Below, piece by piece: positions 54,990 through 63,888 of a stretch of 64,000 bases of DNA. A program made the position numbers and the translations under genes. Numbering within the stretch: position 1 is the stretch's first letter; each line of letters opens with the position of its first letter. The notes beneath the pieces were generated by a model. The model searched no databases. It saw nothing but the letters and a program-made list of their open reading frames with translations, and had not been told where the DNA came from. The stretch comes from Clostridium aciditolerans (GTDB taxonomy: Bacteria > Bacillota > Clostridia > Clostridiales > Clostridiaceae): contig NZ_JAEEGB010000004.1 of NCBI RefSeq assembly GCF_016316925.1, forward strand, positions 159,119 to 223,118, in the 5' to 3' direction.

Positions 54990-55018
54990 TTGTTTAATAT
55001 TGTTAAATGGTATATAAT
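54990..55018 (+). promoter_or_regulatory. promoter for the leader-peptide/acetyltransferase unit
   Basis: TTGTTT (54990-54995), 17 nt, TATAAT (55013-55018). It would give a ~280-nt leader before the acetyltransferase gene, containing the leader peptide and terminator described next. Rest of 54741-54989 is featureless AT-rich DNA. Confidence 0.5.
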
Positions 55019-55155
55019 ACAAGCCGAAATAATATTTAGATTAATAGCCTATAATTTAAAAAATATGTTAATTTAATTTTTATTGTCAGAGTTTCATCAA
55101 TGATAATGAGCTTTATTTTTAGAATATTTAAATATAAAAAGGAAGTGTTTTCGTG

Positions 55156-55197
55156 ATGAACAAAAAGAGCAGTGTATCAAGGGTGGTTTTTGAATAA
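55156..55197 (+). CDS. leader peptide (13 aa)
   Basis: ATG 55156 with AAGGAAG 9 nt before; reads MNKKSSVSRVVFE then TAA (55195-55197). The stop lies inside the left arm of the terminator hairpin 55192-55245, the usual geometry for ribosome-mediated attenuation upstream of antibiotic-resistance genes. Too short for family assignment. Confidence 0.5.
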   Translation: MNKKSSVSRVVFE

Positions 55198-55250
55198 CAC
55201 GCCAAAGATACTATTGGAACATATATTATAGCTTTGCGTGTTATTCTTTT
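55192..55250 (+). terminator. leader terminator (candidate attenuator)
   Basis: Arms GAATAACACGCCAAAG (55192-55207) and CTTTGCGTGTTATTC (55232-55245) with one bulged C, followed by TTTTAT. It precedes the acetyltransferase gene by 55 nt in the same transcript, so it must be read through for expression. Confidence 0.75.
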
Positions 55251-55305
55251 ATCACCATAAAATTGGTTAAGTAAAAAAATAACATATCAAAGGAGTATAT
55301 TAAAA

Positions 55306-55911
55306 ATGAATATATCAATTAGATTAGAAAATGAAAATGATTTTAGAAATGTAGAAAATATAATTAGAGAGGCCTTTTGGGATGTATATAAACCAGGATG
55401 TGTTGAACATTTAATTGTTCATAAAATTAGAAAAGTAAGTGCATTTATTCGAGAGTTGGATTTTATTGCGTGTGATGGAGAAATAACTATTGGTAACATT
55501 ATTTACTCGAAAGCAAAGATAATTAGTGAAGATAATGAAGAGTTTCAAGTTTTGTGCATGGGTCCTATTGGAGTATTGCCTTCTTATCAAGGTAAAGGTA
55601 TTGGAACTTTACTTATAAAGCATTCTGTTAATGTTGCAAGAACATTAGGCTATAAAGCAATTATTATTTTTGGTAATCCAAACTATTATCATCGTTTTGG
55701 TTTTGAAAGTGCTGAGAAGTATAATATTCAAACATCTTGGGGTGCCAATTTTGAAGCATTCATGGTACTTGAGTTGTATGAAGGTTCGCTTAAAGGAATT
55801 TCAGGTAAGTACTATGAGGATTCTGTTTTCGAAGTAGATGATGAAGAATTAAATATTTTCGAAAAACAGTTTCCATATAAGGAAAAACATATTACCGATA
55901 CTCAATTATGA
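55306..55911 (+). CDS. GNAT-family N-acetyltransferase
   Basis: 201 aa. GNAT fold with acetyl-CoA loop GPIGVLPSYQGKGIGTLLIK (about 85-104) and FGNPNYYHRFGFESAEKYNI (about 125-145), the layout of the YhbS-like group. Acetyl acceptor unknown; a leader peptide plus terminator upstream suggests drug-responsive control. AAGGAG 11 nt before ATG. Confidence 0.9.
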   Translation: MNISIRLENENDFRNVENIIREAFWDVYKPGCVEHLIVHKIRKVSAFIRELDFIACDGEITIGNIIYSKAKIISEDNEEFQVLCMGPIGVLPSYQGKGIGTLLIKHSVNVARTLGYKAIIIFGNPNYYHRFGFESAEKYNIQTSWGANFEAFMVLELYEGSLKGISGKYYEDSVFEVDDEELNIFEKQFPYKEKHITDTQL

Positions 55912-55970
55912 TAGATGGCATAAAATAATTAGATACTTAATTCACATTCTTCTTATATTGTTTAACATCA

Positions 55971-55991
55971 AGAGCAGAAATGCTCTTTTTC
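55971..55991 (+). terminator. terminator after the acetyltransferase gene
   Basis: Small stem AGAGCA / TGCTCT followed by TTTTTC. Confidence 0.6.
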
Positions 55992-56198
55992 ATTTTTATA
56001 TAATTGTTAAAACGTTAAAGCACACATTAAGAGCAATGACGTATAGTGATAGATGGCGTTGATATAACGATTTATCTACACATAGATATTTGTACAAGTT
56101 TACAAGTACTAGCATTTTATGGTACGATGATATTTGTAAGGGTTAAGTCGGAATCGTAATATATTAATGATATTAATTGAATTTCAGGAGGCTTTATT

Positions 56199-56627
56199 AT
56201 GAGCAACAATTTAACAGTAACAGCAGATTTAATAAATGACAAGGTAAAATTTTCAGGGTTATCACGTGATAATCATGAGGTAATCATAGATTATGTGCAT
56301 CCCATAGGTAATGGAGAGGGATATACTCCACTTGAACTGTTTCTTATAAGCCTGGCAACCTGTAGTGGAATGACCTTGACTTTATTGCTTAGGAAGATGC
56401 ACAAGGATGTATCTGAACTAAAAGTAATTGCTTCAGGTGAAAGAAGAGCAACCTATCCGACATATTTTAAAAGTATACAGTTAAGCTTTGAACTTGCATC
56501 AAAGGATGTACAGCCTCATGATATTGAAAAGGCTTTAAAACTGTCGGAAGAATCTTTATGTCCTATTTGGAACATGGTAAAAAATAATGTCGATATTAGC
56601 AGTGAATACAATATAATATATCGATAA
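56199..56627 (+). CDS. OsmC/Ohr-family protein
   Basis: 142 aa. The two conserved redox cysteines are present: one in SLATCSGMTLTLLLRKM (about 53) and one in EESLCPIWNMV (about 123), with the GGYTPLELF-type region (EGYTPLELFL). OsmC proteins reduce organic hydroperoxides. AGGAGG before the ATG. Single gene. Confidence 0.9.
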   Translation: MSNNLTVTADLINDKVKFSGLSRDNHEVIIDYVHPIGNGEGYTPLELFLISLATCSGMTLTLLLRKMHKDVSELKVIASGERRATYPTYFKSIQLSFELASKDVQPHDIEKALKLSEESLCPIWNMVKNNVDISSEYNIIYR

Positions 56628-56884
56628 AAATAGAAAGCATACTGTCTATAAAGAGTATTTCTCTTTTTTTTATTTTGTGAATTTGGGTTAATAACAGCAT
56701 ACGTGTTATTTACTGAAAAGTAAATGTTTTATGGAATTTTATGGTATAGTATATTTAATAGTTAGACCGAGTTTGCAATTTATTGTGTCAATAAATTTTA
56801 CTTTTATATGGTATAAATAGAATATACTTTGTTTATATATAAAGTCAGTAGCAAAAAGCTATAAAAGAAAGGGAGTTACCAAAA

Positions 56885-57604
56885 GTGATTAGTTTAACTA
56901 AAGATTTATTAGATGGTGACAGGATTAAGATACCAAAGCATATTGCTATAATTTGTGATGGAAATGGTAGGTGGGCTAAAAAGAAAGGGTTTCCTCGAAC
57001 TTTTGGTCATAAAGCTGGTACAAAGCCAATTGAGAATATTACTAGGGACTGTTCTGAATTAGGTGTTAAAGTATTGACTTTCTATGTCTTTTCTACTGAG
57101 AATTGGAGTCGTTCTTATGAAGAGGTAGATTTCTTAATGAAGCTTTTTGTGGAGTTCTTTATAAAATTACGCAATGAAGCTAGAGAAAATATTAGAGTAA
57201 AACATATTGGTATTACAGATAACCTTTCCTCTGAATTGATAGATGAAATTAAAAGAACAGAAAAATCAACTGAAAATAATTCAGGTATGATATTAAATAT
57301 TGCACTAAATTATGGAAGTCGTTCAGAAATAATAAATGTTGCAAAAAACATAATGCATGATATAGATGTTGGAAATCTTAATGTTGATAAAATAAACGAG
57401 GATTTAATTAGTAATTATATGTTTACTTCAGGATTACCTGATGTTGACTTAGTTATTAGAACAAGTGGAGAAATGAGAATAAGTAATTTTTTGCTATGGC
57501 AATCTGCTAAATCGAAGTTATGGTTTACAAATGATTTTTGGCCAGATTTTAACTATAACCATTTGAAAGAGGCAATTAAATATTTCAATGTAGTAGATTC
57601 GTAA
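56885..57604 (+). CDS. UppS-like isoprenyl diphosphate synthase, shortened C terminus
   Basis: 239 aa, GTG start at 56885 with AAAGGGAG about 9 nt before. cis-Prenyltransferase motifs: HIAIICDGNGRWAKKKGF with catalytic Asp, FGHKAG, FYVFSTENWSR, IRTSGEMRISNFLLWQSAKS and FWPDF. The highly conserved end of housekeeping UppS (RxRRFG-type) is missing and the sequence stops at YFNVVDS. Probably a secondary paralogue not tied to cell-wall undecaprenol; not next to cdsA or dxr. Confidence 0.85.
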   Translation: MISLTKDLLDGDRIKIPKHIAIICDGNGRWAKKKGFPRTFGHKAGTKPIENITRDCSELGVKVLTFYVFSTENWSRSYEEVDFLMKLFVEFFIKLRNEARENIRVKHIGITDNLSSELIDEIKRTEKSTENNSGMILNIALNYGSRSEIINVAKNIMHDIDVGNLNVDKINEDLISNYMFTSGLPDVDLVIRTSGEMRISNFLLWQSAKSKLWFTNDFWPDFNYNHLKEAIKYFNVVDS

Positions 57605-57716
57605 TTTTCTTATTATATGAATCATCTATGTGTTTGGTAATTAATTATTGAACTATAGTAGAAGATAATTATATATGCTACTTATATACTTTTAATGCTT
57701 CAGCAAAATGTTAAAC

Positions 57717-57755
57717 GCCATTAAACTCATATTCTAAGAATATGAGTTTAATGGC
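57717..57755. terminator. bidirectional terminator
   Basis: Perfect ~19-bp inverted repeat GCCATTAAACTCATATTCT / AGAATATGAGTTTAATGGC between the convergent UppS-like gene and the 57797-58096 gene. Confidence 0.8.
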
Positions 57756-57796
57756 TTAATAAAATTATATAGCATTAAAATTAAACATCCAATAAA

Positions 57797-58096
57797 CTAC
57801 TCTGTAAGATTTAATGATCCTTCACTTTCTGTTATATAAGGTAATTTTTTAATGATTTTATATACATACTTAAAGGATGATTTTCCTTCTTGTGCAAAGC
57901 TCTCTTCATCTACCTTATTAAAAAATAACATGTTACACCAAAAATCAACGAAATCATCTTTATTTACAAAATAAGTGTTTTCGTTTTCTTTTACAACAAA
58001 ACCACTATTATAATTTTCTACTATTTGTAGGTCTTTAATTTCATTATTTGCTAATATTGTACATACATCATCCCACATCTTTTTAAAAGCAACCAT
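57797..58096 (-). CDS. hypothetical protein
   Basis: 99 aa: FKKMWDDVCTILANNEIKDL, VVKENENTYFVNKDDFVDFW, CNMLFFNKVDEESF, YVYKIIKKLPYITESEGSLN. Soluble, acidic; not recognised. Start ATG 58096 preceded by GGGAGG. Single gene between the UppS-like gene and the hydrogenase-like receptor. Confidence 0.75.
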   Translation of the reverse strand: MVAFKKMWDDVCTILANNEIKDLQIVENYNSGFVVKENENTYFVNKDDFVDFWCNMLFFNKVDEESFAQEGKSSFKYVYKIIKKLPYITESEGSLNLTE

Positions 58097-58273
58097 TCTT
58101 ATAACCTCCCAGGCTTAATGATTATAACATTCTCGTAATTAGTATATCATATATTATGCAAAATTCATAGCACTTGTTAATAATGAAGTGAAATAATGTA
58201 TCACATTTTATTGAATTTTTATTAATAATTCGCCATTTTACAACAGAAAACGTTAACTTATCTTTTAATTTTA

Positions 58274-60181
58274 TTACATAAGACTTTCTGCTGAGGATAT
58301 TATTTCTTCTCCCTTTGCAGTGGTTTCTTGTATTGCATCAGAAATAGTTTCAATATCCTTAGCTATATTTTTCATTTTCCCTGACAGATTGTCCGATATC
58401 TCTAAAATTTTCTCTATTAAATCTATCATTATTTCCTCATCTTGCTTGGTTGATATAGCAACACTTTTAGACTGTTCAGCTAGCTTTTTTACCTCTTCAG
58501 CAACTACTGCAAACCCCTTGCCCTCTTCACCTGCTCTGGCAGCTTCAATAGAAGCATTTAAGGAAAGTAAGCTTGTTTGTCCAGCTATATTTACAATTTC
58601 CTTAGACGCATTAGAAAAATGCTCAACACTGTTTTTTATTTCGTCTACGCCAGCTTTAAGAGAATTTGAAGTATTTACTATATCTTGCAGTTCTTCAGAT
58701 ATATTCTGAATTGCGGAGGCACTTTCTTCACTTCCCTTTGCTACTTCATCTATAGATAAGGCAATTTCTTTAACATATTTGCTTAGTTTTTCAGCATTTT
58801 CCTCTCTATTCTTGTTCATCATTTCTATATTTTTTATAGCTTCTTGTACCTGTATATTTTTTTCTTCTAGTTCTTTATTTTCAATCTCAATAGCTTTTCT
58901 AATATAATACATACAGTTATCTTTTATGTTTATGTTATTATAAATAGTTTTGGCCATATCCTTACAGTTATCATAACCACAGGCTGAGCAATTAAGTTCT
59001 CTATCACTGCTTGTATATTTTAGCATATCATTGAAAATAACATCATAGTCCGAGAAGGAAGGTTCTTTAATCTGATGAACATTCTCTTCACTGTATTTTC
59101 TTATAAAATCATCAAGTTTTAAATTTTTATCAAAATAGCTGTCTATAAATTGAACTCTTTTCTTAAACATACTTTCTTTTTCTAAAAGCTTACTCTCTTT
59201 GAGATTTAAAAACTTATGCTCTATGTCATAATCATCTAATCCTTCTACACAGGCAGTTCCTATATTGCAGCCTTTAGAACAATTTAGTATATCAACTACA
59301 TTAGGGGTCTCTCTGCCTTTTTTGATATGTTCACTATATGTGTCTATATAATTTTTAAACTCATTATGACCTTCTACTTGCCTTGTCCATAAATCCTTTC
59401 TTCTTGCTTCAATATTTGCTTTTAGTCCTCCCGGCATACTGTATATGCTCCCCAAACTACTGGATACGTTTTCAAACTCTACCTCGTCGTATTTTCTTAT
59501 ATCTATATTATTTTCTTTTATATATTCACTTAGTCTTTTATATGTAACATTATAATTTATAGTATTTTTTGTATTTTTATCATTAATTTCAACTAACTTC
59601 CCTATACATGGAGAAAGAAATGCTATAGAATCTGTTACATTTCTATACTTCCTTAAATAAATAGCAGTACACATAACAGGACTTTGTACAGGTGCCAAAT
59701 ATCCTATTAAATCCTGCTTATATTTCTCAATATATTTAACTACTACAGGACATGGCTGTGCAATTAATGATTTAACATTATTTTCTTTAATATACTTTAA
59801 ATATGCCCATGTAGTTATGTCCGCACCAAAGGACACGTCATATATGATCTTAGCTCCCAAATGCTTTAGATATCCAAATAGCCTTTTGTAATCAGAAAAG
59901 TTTGCACGTATTGCTGGGGCTGCTATTATACTTATAGCCTTCCCATTAGCTAAATCTTTAAAAAATCTTTCTGTATCATCTTCAAAATACCTAGCACCAT
60001 GCTGACATACTTCTATGCACTTACCACAACCTATACATCTTTCTCCATCAATAACTACCTTATTTTCTTTGTTTTCCCCTAAAAAACAAATATTTACACC
60101 AAGTATAGGACATTCTCTTATACACTTATTGCAGCCTGTACACTTTTCCTTTACAGTCTTTATTGGACTTACACTATTCAT
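58274..60181 (-). CDS. soluble methyl-accepting receptor fused to [FeFe]-hydrogenase-like domain
   Basis: 635 aa, no membrane segment. Two 4Fe-4S ferredoxin motifs ([12 protein letters not shown], 14-25; [12 protein letters not shown], 49-60), an iron-hydrogenase large-subunit-like domain (about 80-330), a further Fe-S motif (CSACGYDNC, 398-406, plus C423), a coiled coil, and an MCP signalling domain (about 480-635; [35 protein letters not shown]). The four Cys that hold the [4Fe-4S] of the H-cluster are kept (C144 in QPCP, C192 in SPC, C301 and C305 in NCSKGC), but the proton-transfer Cys position of the TSCCP motif is Pro. Reads as a redox/H2 sensor of group C/D hydrogenase type signalling to CheA. 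Confidence 0.9.
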   Translation of the reverse strand: MNSVSPIKTVKEKCTGCNKCIRECPILGVNICFLGENKENKVVIDGERCIGCGKCIEVCQHGARYFEDDTERFFKDLANGKAISIIAAPAIRANFSDYKRLFGYLKHLGAKIIYDVSFGADITTWAYLKYIKENNVKSLIAQPCPVVVKYIEKYKQDLIGYLAPVQSPVMCTAIYLRKYRNVTDSIAFLSPCIGKLVEINDKNTKNTINYNVTYKRLSEYIKENNIDIRKYDEVEFENVSSSLGSIYSMPGGLKANIEARRKDLWTRQVEGHNEFKNYIDTYSEHIKKGRETPNVVDILNCSKGCNIGTACVEGLDDYDIEHKFLNLKESKLLEKESMFKKRVQFIDSYFDKNLKLDDFIRKYSEENVHQIKEPSFSDYDVIFNDMLKYTSSDRELNCSACGYDNCKDMAKTIYNNINIKDNCMYYIRKAIEIENKELEEKNIQVQEAIKNIEMMNKNREENAEKLSKYVKEIALSIDEVAKGSEESASAIQNISEELQDIVNTSNSLKAGVDEIKNSVEHFSNASKEIVNIAGQTSLLSLNASIEAARAGEEGKGFAVVAEEVKKLAEQSKSVAISTKQDEEIMIDLIEKILEISDNLSGKMKNIAKDIETISDAIQETTAKGEEIISSAESLM

Positions 60182-60330
60182 AAAAATACTCCCCTTTTAC
60201 TTAAACGTAATAACCTAAAACCCAATTAGTTTATTTATACAAAATTATATCATCATTTGTTATATTGTTCCATTAACTTATTTCTTTTTAATTACTAGTG
60301 TATTTTATGGCAGCAATTGAATAAAAAAAT

Positions 60331-60352
60331 AGGTACAAAATTAATTGTACCT
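60331..60352. promoter_or_regulatory. palindrome in the intergenic region 60182-60650
   Basis: AGGTACAA...TTGTACCT, followed by AAAGGGGG and ATGGCTCTAAATCTATATACG then a stop (7 codons). May be the remains of a promoter/operator of a lost plus-strand gene. No other feature in this gap except the terminator at 60553. Confidence 0.3.
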
Positions 60353-60552
60353 TCGAAAGGGGGATATTTTAATGGCTCTAAATCTATATACGTAGCAAAA
60401 CCATTTTTTATTTTCTATCAAGTAATAACTACTTTCTCTTGATATTTATTATTATACTCTTTTTTCATTATATTTCAAGTATTAAATTTCGACATTAGTA
60501 TGCTTAATTTAAAATTAAATATACATCATATAGCTCCAAAAATAAAAAAATA

Positions 60553-60578
60553 AGAGAAGATAACTTTATACCTTCTCT
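60553..60578 (-). terminator. terminator after the SGNH hydrolase gene
   Basis: Stem AGAGAAG.TA / TA.CTTCTCT followed on the minus strand by TATTTTTTTATTTTT, about 70 nt past the stop at 60651. Confidence 0.75.
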
Positions 60579-60650
60579 ACTGCTTTACCTACAAATCATC
60601 CAACACTAAAATATCACAATTTTTTCTTTAATCATTTTTAAAAGTTATAC

Positions 60651-61874
60651 TTATTGCAAGTTGATATAAATAACGTCTCCAATATATTTATAACCTTTGT
60701 CACTAGGATGACCGGTATTTGTTCCACTACCACCGGAATAATCGTTGGCTGCCATTCCAAATAACCCCTCTTTTTGTGCGGCAGTATAATCTTCAAAAAA
60801 TGCTTTGTAAATATCAATAATACCGGTGTTATAAGTATCTGCTATTTCATACATTGATGCTACATAAGCAGGCCAATTTTTTGTCCATGACTCAGCAGGT
60901 TTTTGATTTGGCACTATACACACATTACTACCTCTTCCCTGCCAATAGGTTACTAAGGCTATCATATTTGCTTTATAGTCTTCAACAGGAATGCGGTTTG
61001 CTGCTTCATTAAGACCAAAAGACAAAAGTACTAAATCTGGTGCTGGTAAGGTATCCCAGCTTCCTTTCTGTAATGATGCATTAAAATAACTTGCCCCTTT
61101 ACTAGAAATTGCTATTTTATCTACTTCAATTCCCCTTGTATTTGATGAAGCAATTGCACCTTCTATAAAAATATCTGAGGCTGTGTTAGGAGTTATTGCT
61201 AATGTATGAGTAGTGTTACTTAAACCTGAATAAGAAGCTTTATGTGAGAAACTTGCTTCTTTATCTAAACAATTTATAGTACCCACTTCTTTACCATCTA
61301 TTGTTACTGTTGCCGTACCTCCACCTATTGCCTTAGAGTATAGTAAATCTAAATCTGTTCCATTAAAAACTAAAGTTGCCGGTGAAGTATTTTTATTGGA
61401 AGTTCCAACACAACCGCCAAAACCACCGACATTAGAAGTCACAGTATTAAGAGCACCAGAAACACTCCATCCCTGCCCTAAAGTCCATCTAGGCTTAGTG
61501 CCATAGGGTAAGGCACCTTCGTAGATACTAATAAAGCCTTCTCCTGCATTGCCATATTGATTTTGTAAGGATGATTTCATTACACCAACCCAAGACTTAT
61601 TTACTTCATCACTAGAATATTCTCCTCTTGTATTAGACTCACCTATACAATATATTTTTACTTTCTGAGTACTTGTATTTTTCAATGCATTTTTATATTT
61701 CGACAGACTTTTATCTATATTATATCCATATTTTTTATAAGGTGATTGCTCTTGAGTCGCTTTCGGCGGTGTTTTAACGTTCTTCGATAGATTATTTTTC
61801 TTTGATAAACTTACAAAAATCATCACACAAGATACAGCTACAGCAGAAATGATTATTACTGATCTTCCTCTCAT
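60651..61874 (-). CDS. secreted/anchored SGNH (GDSL-like) hydrolase
   Basis: About 407 aa. N-terminal anchor (SVIIISAVAVSCVMIFVSL), Pro/Lys linker, block I IYCIGESNTRGEY with the catalytic Ser near residue 79, a beta-sandwich-like insert (about 150-270), block III LSFGLNEAANR and the His block GHPSDKGYKYIGD near the end. Esterase or carbohydrate/peptidoglycan deacetylase-like activity at the surface. ATG 61874 is 7 nt after AAAGGAG; an ATG two codons earlier is too near that site. Confidence 0.88.
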   Translation of the reverse strand: MRGRSVIIISAVAVSCVMIFVSLSKKNNLSKNVKTPPKATQEQSPYKKYGYNIDKSLSKYKNALKNTSTQKVKIYCIGESNTRGEYSSDEVNKSWVGVMKSSLQNQYGNAGEGFISIYEGALPYGTKPRWTLGQGWSVSGALNTVTSNVGGFGGCVGTSNKNTSPATLVFNGTDLDLLYSKAIGGGTATVTIDGKEVGTINCLDKEASFSHKASYSGLSNTTHTLAITPNTASDIFIEGAIASSNTRGIEVDKIAISSKGASYFNASLQKGSWDTLPAPDLVLLSFGLNEAANRIPVEDYKANMIALVTYWQGRGSNVCIVPNQKPAESWTKNWPAYVASMYEIADTYNTGIIDIYKAFFEDYTAAQKEGLFGMAANDYSGGSGTNTGHPSDKGYKYIGDVIYINLQ

Positions 61875-61986
61875 GTTCATACTCCTTTATATATTTTTTA
61901 TGTTTTTCTTTCTCCTTTGCTTTAAGTTCATATGCTTTAATATTTGTAAAACTCCTATATTACATACATTATGAAGTATGGTTTGT

Positions 61987-62490
61987 CTACTTAATCTCTT
62001 GATCTATAATGTTTAATAATTTCATCATTATCTTTTCATCATAAGATATTCCTGATATTATAGAAATATATTCTTTGTCTCCATAAGCCATATCTGCTCC
62101 ATAATCTTTGCCGCCTTCTGCTTTTATTGTAAAAAATAATTTTTTATAATTATATTCAACCTTATTATTTTTTATTTTTAATTGAAAACTTTTATTTGCA
62201 TCATAAACAAACTCTAAACATTTCCAAGATAATTTGTTTTTATATAAATAGTTTACATAATCAGAGTCTTCTTCTAAATTACGACTCTTACTTTTATTTA
62301 CTCTCTTATTAGTAAGTTCAATGATATCATTAAAGTTTTTATCATTAGAAGTCAGTGTTTTACTTCCTCCATTTTTATAAATTATAATCTTATTTGGTAT
62401 TGGTATATTAACATTTACTCTTTCATCTTTTATATACCATAAAACACTTATCAATAAAACAGAGAATATCGATATTATTATCTTTTTCAT
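61987..62490 (-). CDS. hypothetical membrane-anchored protein
   Basis: About 167 aa from ATG 62490 (GGGGGGATT before it): MKKIIISIFSVLLISVLWYI membrane anchor, then lysine-rich extracytoplasmic part (NKIIIYKNGGSKTLTSNDKN, LEFVYDANKSFQLKIKNNKV, GDKEYISIISGISYDEKIMM). Family not recognised. 112 nt upstream of the SGNH hydrolase gene on the same strand, possibly in one unit. Confidence 0.75.
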   Translation of the reverse strand: MKKIIISIFSVLLISVLWYIKDERVNVNIPIPNKIIIYKNGGSKTLTSNDKNFNDIIELTNKRVNKSKSRNLEEDSDYVNYLYKNKLSWKCLEFVYDANKSFQLKIKNNKVEYNYKKLFFTIKAEGGKDYGADMAYGDKEYISIISGISYDEKIMMKLLNIIDQEIK

Positions 62491-62618
62491 AGTATTAATC
62501 CCCCCTAAGTTAAAACTATAGACTTGGTTTAAGAAAATCATAACTTTTGTCAGTTTATCTATGCTTAACTCTTATTTCATATAATAATTACAGTACTGAC
62601 AATGTTCGTCATGTATTT

Positions 62619-62798
62619 TTATTTATCTTTATATTTCTCTATAAATTCATTACAGGGCATTCCTATAGACTTAGAAACAACTATAGACGGAATTTGTTTA
62701 GATTTGATTCCATATAATTTGCATCCATAGGGGAACTGCATATCCCATGTAATATAATAATATTTACAATTGTGACACTGTACTTCTTTCCCACCCAT
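62619..62798 (-). CDS. small cysteine-rich protein (59 aa)
   Basis: ATG 62798 preceded by AAAGGCAG; reads MGGKEVQCHNCKYYYITWDM, QFPYGCKLYGIKSKQIPSIV, then GMPCNEFIEK and a stop at 62619. The CxxCKYYYITWD...PYGCK.YG.KSKQ.PS...S.G..C..F pattern is one I know as a small conserved protein in Firmicutes; four Cys suit a zinc site. Function unknown. Confidence 0.8.
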   Translation of the reverse strand: MGGKEVQCHNCKYYYITWDMQFPYGCKLYGIKSKQIPSIVVSKSIGMPCNEFIEKYKDK

Positions 62799-62920
62799 TA
62801 TCTACTGCCTTTACCTTTCATTTAAATATAATTGCTACTAATAGGATTATACCATATTACTCCAATTATATCTCAGACCTAATATTCACAAATGTTTATT
62901 TTACTGAAGGATAATAAAAA

Positions 62921-62940
62921 AAGTAGGATTTCTCCTACTT
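62921..62940 (-). terminator. terminator after the 62983-63888 gene
   Basis: Stem AAGTAGGA / TCCTACTT; the A-run at 62914-62922 becomes a T-run on the minus strand. Confidence 0.75.
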
Positions 62941-62982
62941 CATTCTTAATAAAACTTAAATTTTAATAATTCATAACTTAGA

Positions 62983-63888
62983 TTATTCATTTTGAATGGC
63001 TTCTGCTTTTTGTAAATAATCATTAGCAATTTTTTTACATTGCTCAAGTTGTTTCGCTACTTCTTGTTCAACATCTGCCTTCTTTTTTAATAGTTCAGCT
63101 TTACTTGCACTATCTTGAGGAAGTGCATCAACTTGCAGCATTAACTGACTTGATTCTTGCTGTAATTTATTTATTTTTTCAATGTATGGTGCTAAATCTT
63201 TTTGTTCTTGTTGGTACAAAGCATTAATTCTTTCTTGCTTATTTGCTCCACTATTTGAGTTAGTATTTGCATTACTACTTGAATCAGTACTTTGACTATT
63301 ATTTGATTTAGCACTTGTATTATTACTTGAGCTATTAGAGCTTGTATTGATATTTCCAGCTGCACTAGAGGCATTACTTGTATTTACTTTAGTATTTCTT
63401 TGTACATTTTTTTGTGTTGTATAACTATAGTTCTTTTTATTACTGCTTATATTATTACTAGAAGTACCATCATAGCCATTAACAACTGGATCATTTATAT
63501 TAATATTAGAAACTTGTGCCAATATTTTTTTCTCTTCTTCAGTAAAACCATCAAAAGCATTACCCTCGGCATCTTTAAATGGTGTACTTTCCTCTTTATC
63601 TCCAGTAACACTTTTTTCATTAGTTTTAACACTATTTGATAAAAATACTTTTAAATTTTGGGCAACTAATATTTGCTTCTTAACTTCATTGTCATCCTTT
63701 ATTTGCAAAGCTTCACTATATGATGCTATAGCTGCATCATAATTACCTACTTTAAATTTATTATTGCCAGAATTAACTAAATCATTAAATTTTTTAGCCT
63801 TTATTACCTTATAACCTCCAAATACAGAGCCTAAAAATAATATACTTATTACTCCAGCCATTATTTTTAACTTTTTACTTTTTTCCAT
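62983..63888 (-). CDS. membrane-anchored TPR/coiled-coil protein with Ser/Asn-rich linker
   Basis: 301 aa. Membrane anchor (IMAGVISILFLGSVFGGYKV, about 9-28), a TPR unit (NSGNNKFKVGNYDAAIASYS, about 40-75), an acidic middle, a low-complexity Ser/Asn/Thr stretch (about 165-220) and a C-terminal helical coiled coil (QQEQKDLAPYIEKINKLQQE onward). Function unknown; likely surface-exposed structural or scaffold protein. ATG 63888. Confidence 0.75.
   Translation of the reverse strand: MEKSKKLKIMAGVISILFLGSVFGGYKVIKAKKFNDLVNSGNNKFKVGNYDAAIASYSEALQIKDDNEVKKQILVAQNLKVFLSNSVKTNEKSVTGDKEESTPFKDAEGNAFDGFTEEEKKILAQVSNININDPVVNGYDGTSSNNISSNKKNYSYTTQKNVQRNTKVNTSNASSAAGNINTSSNSSSNNTSAKSNNSQSTDSSSNANTNSNSGANKQERINALYQQEQKDLAPYIEKINKLQQESSQLMLQVDALPQDSASKAELLKKKADVEQEVAKQLEQCKKIANDYLQKAEAIQNE

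Noticed and set aside
60376-60396. Seven-codon open frame ATGGCTCTAAATC... after AAAGGGGG
   Set aside because: Too short to support as a gene; noted only as a possible remnant.
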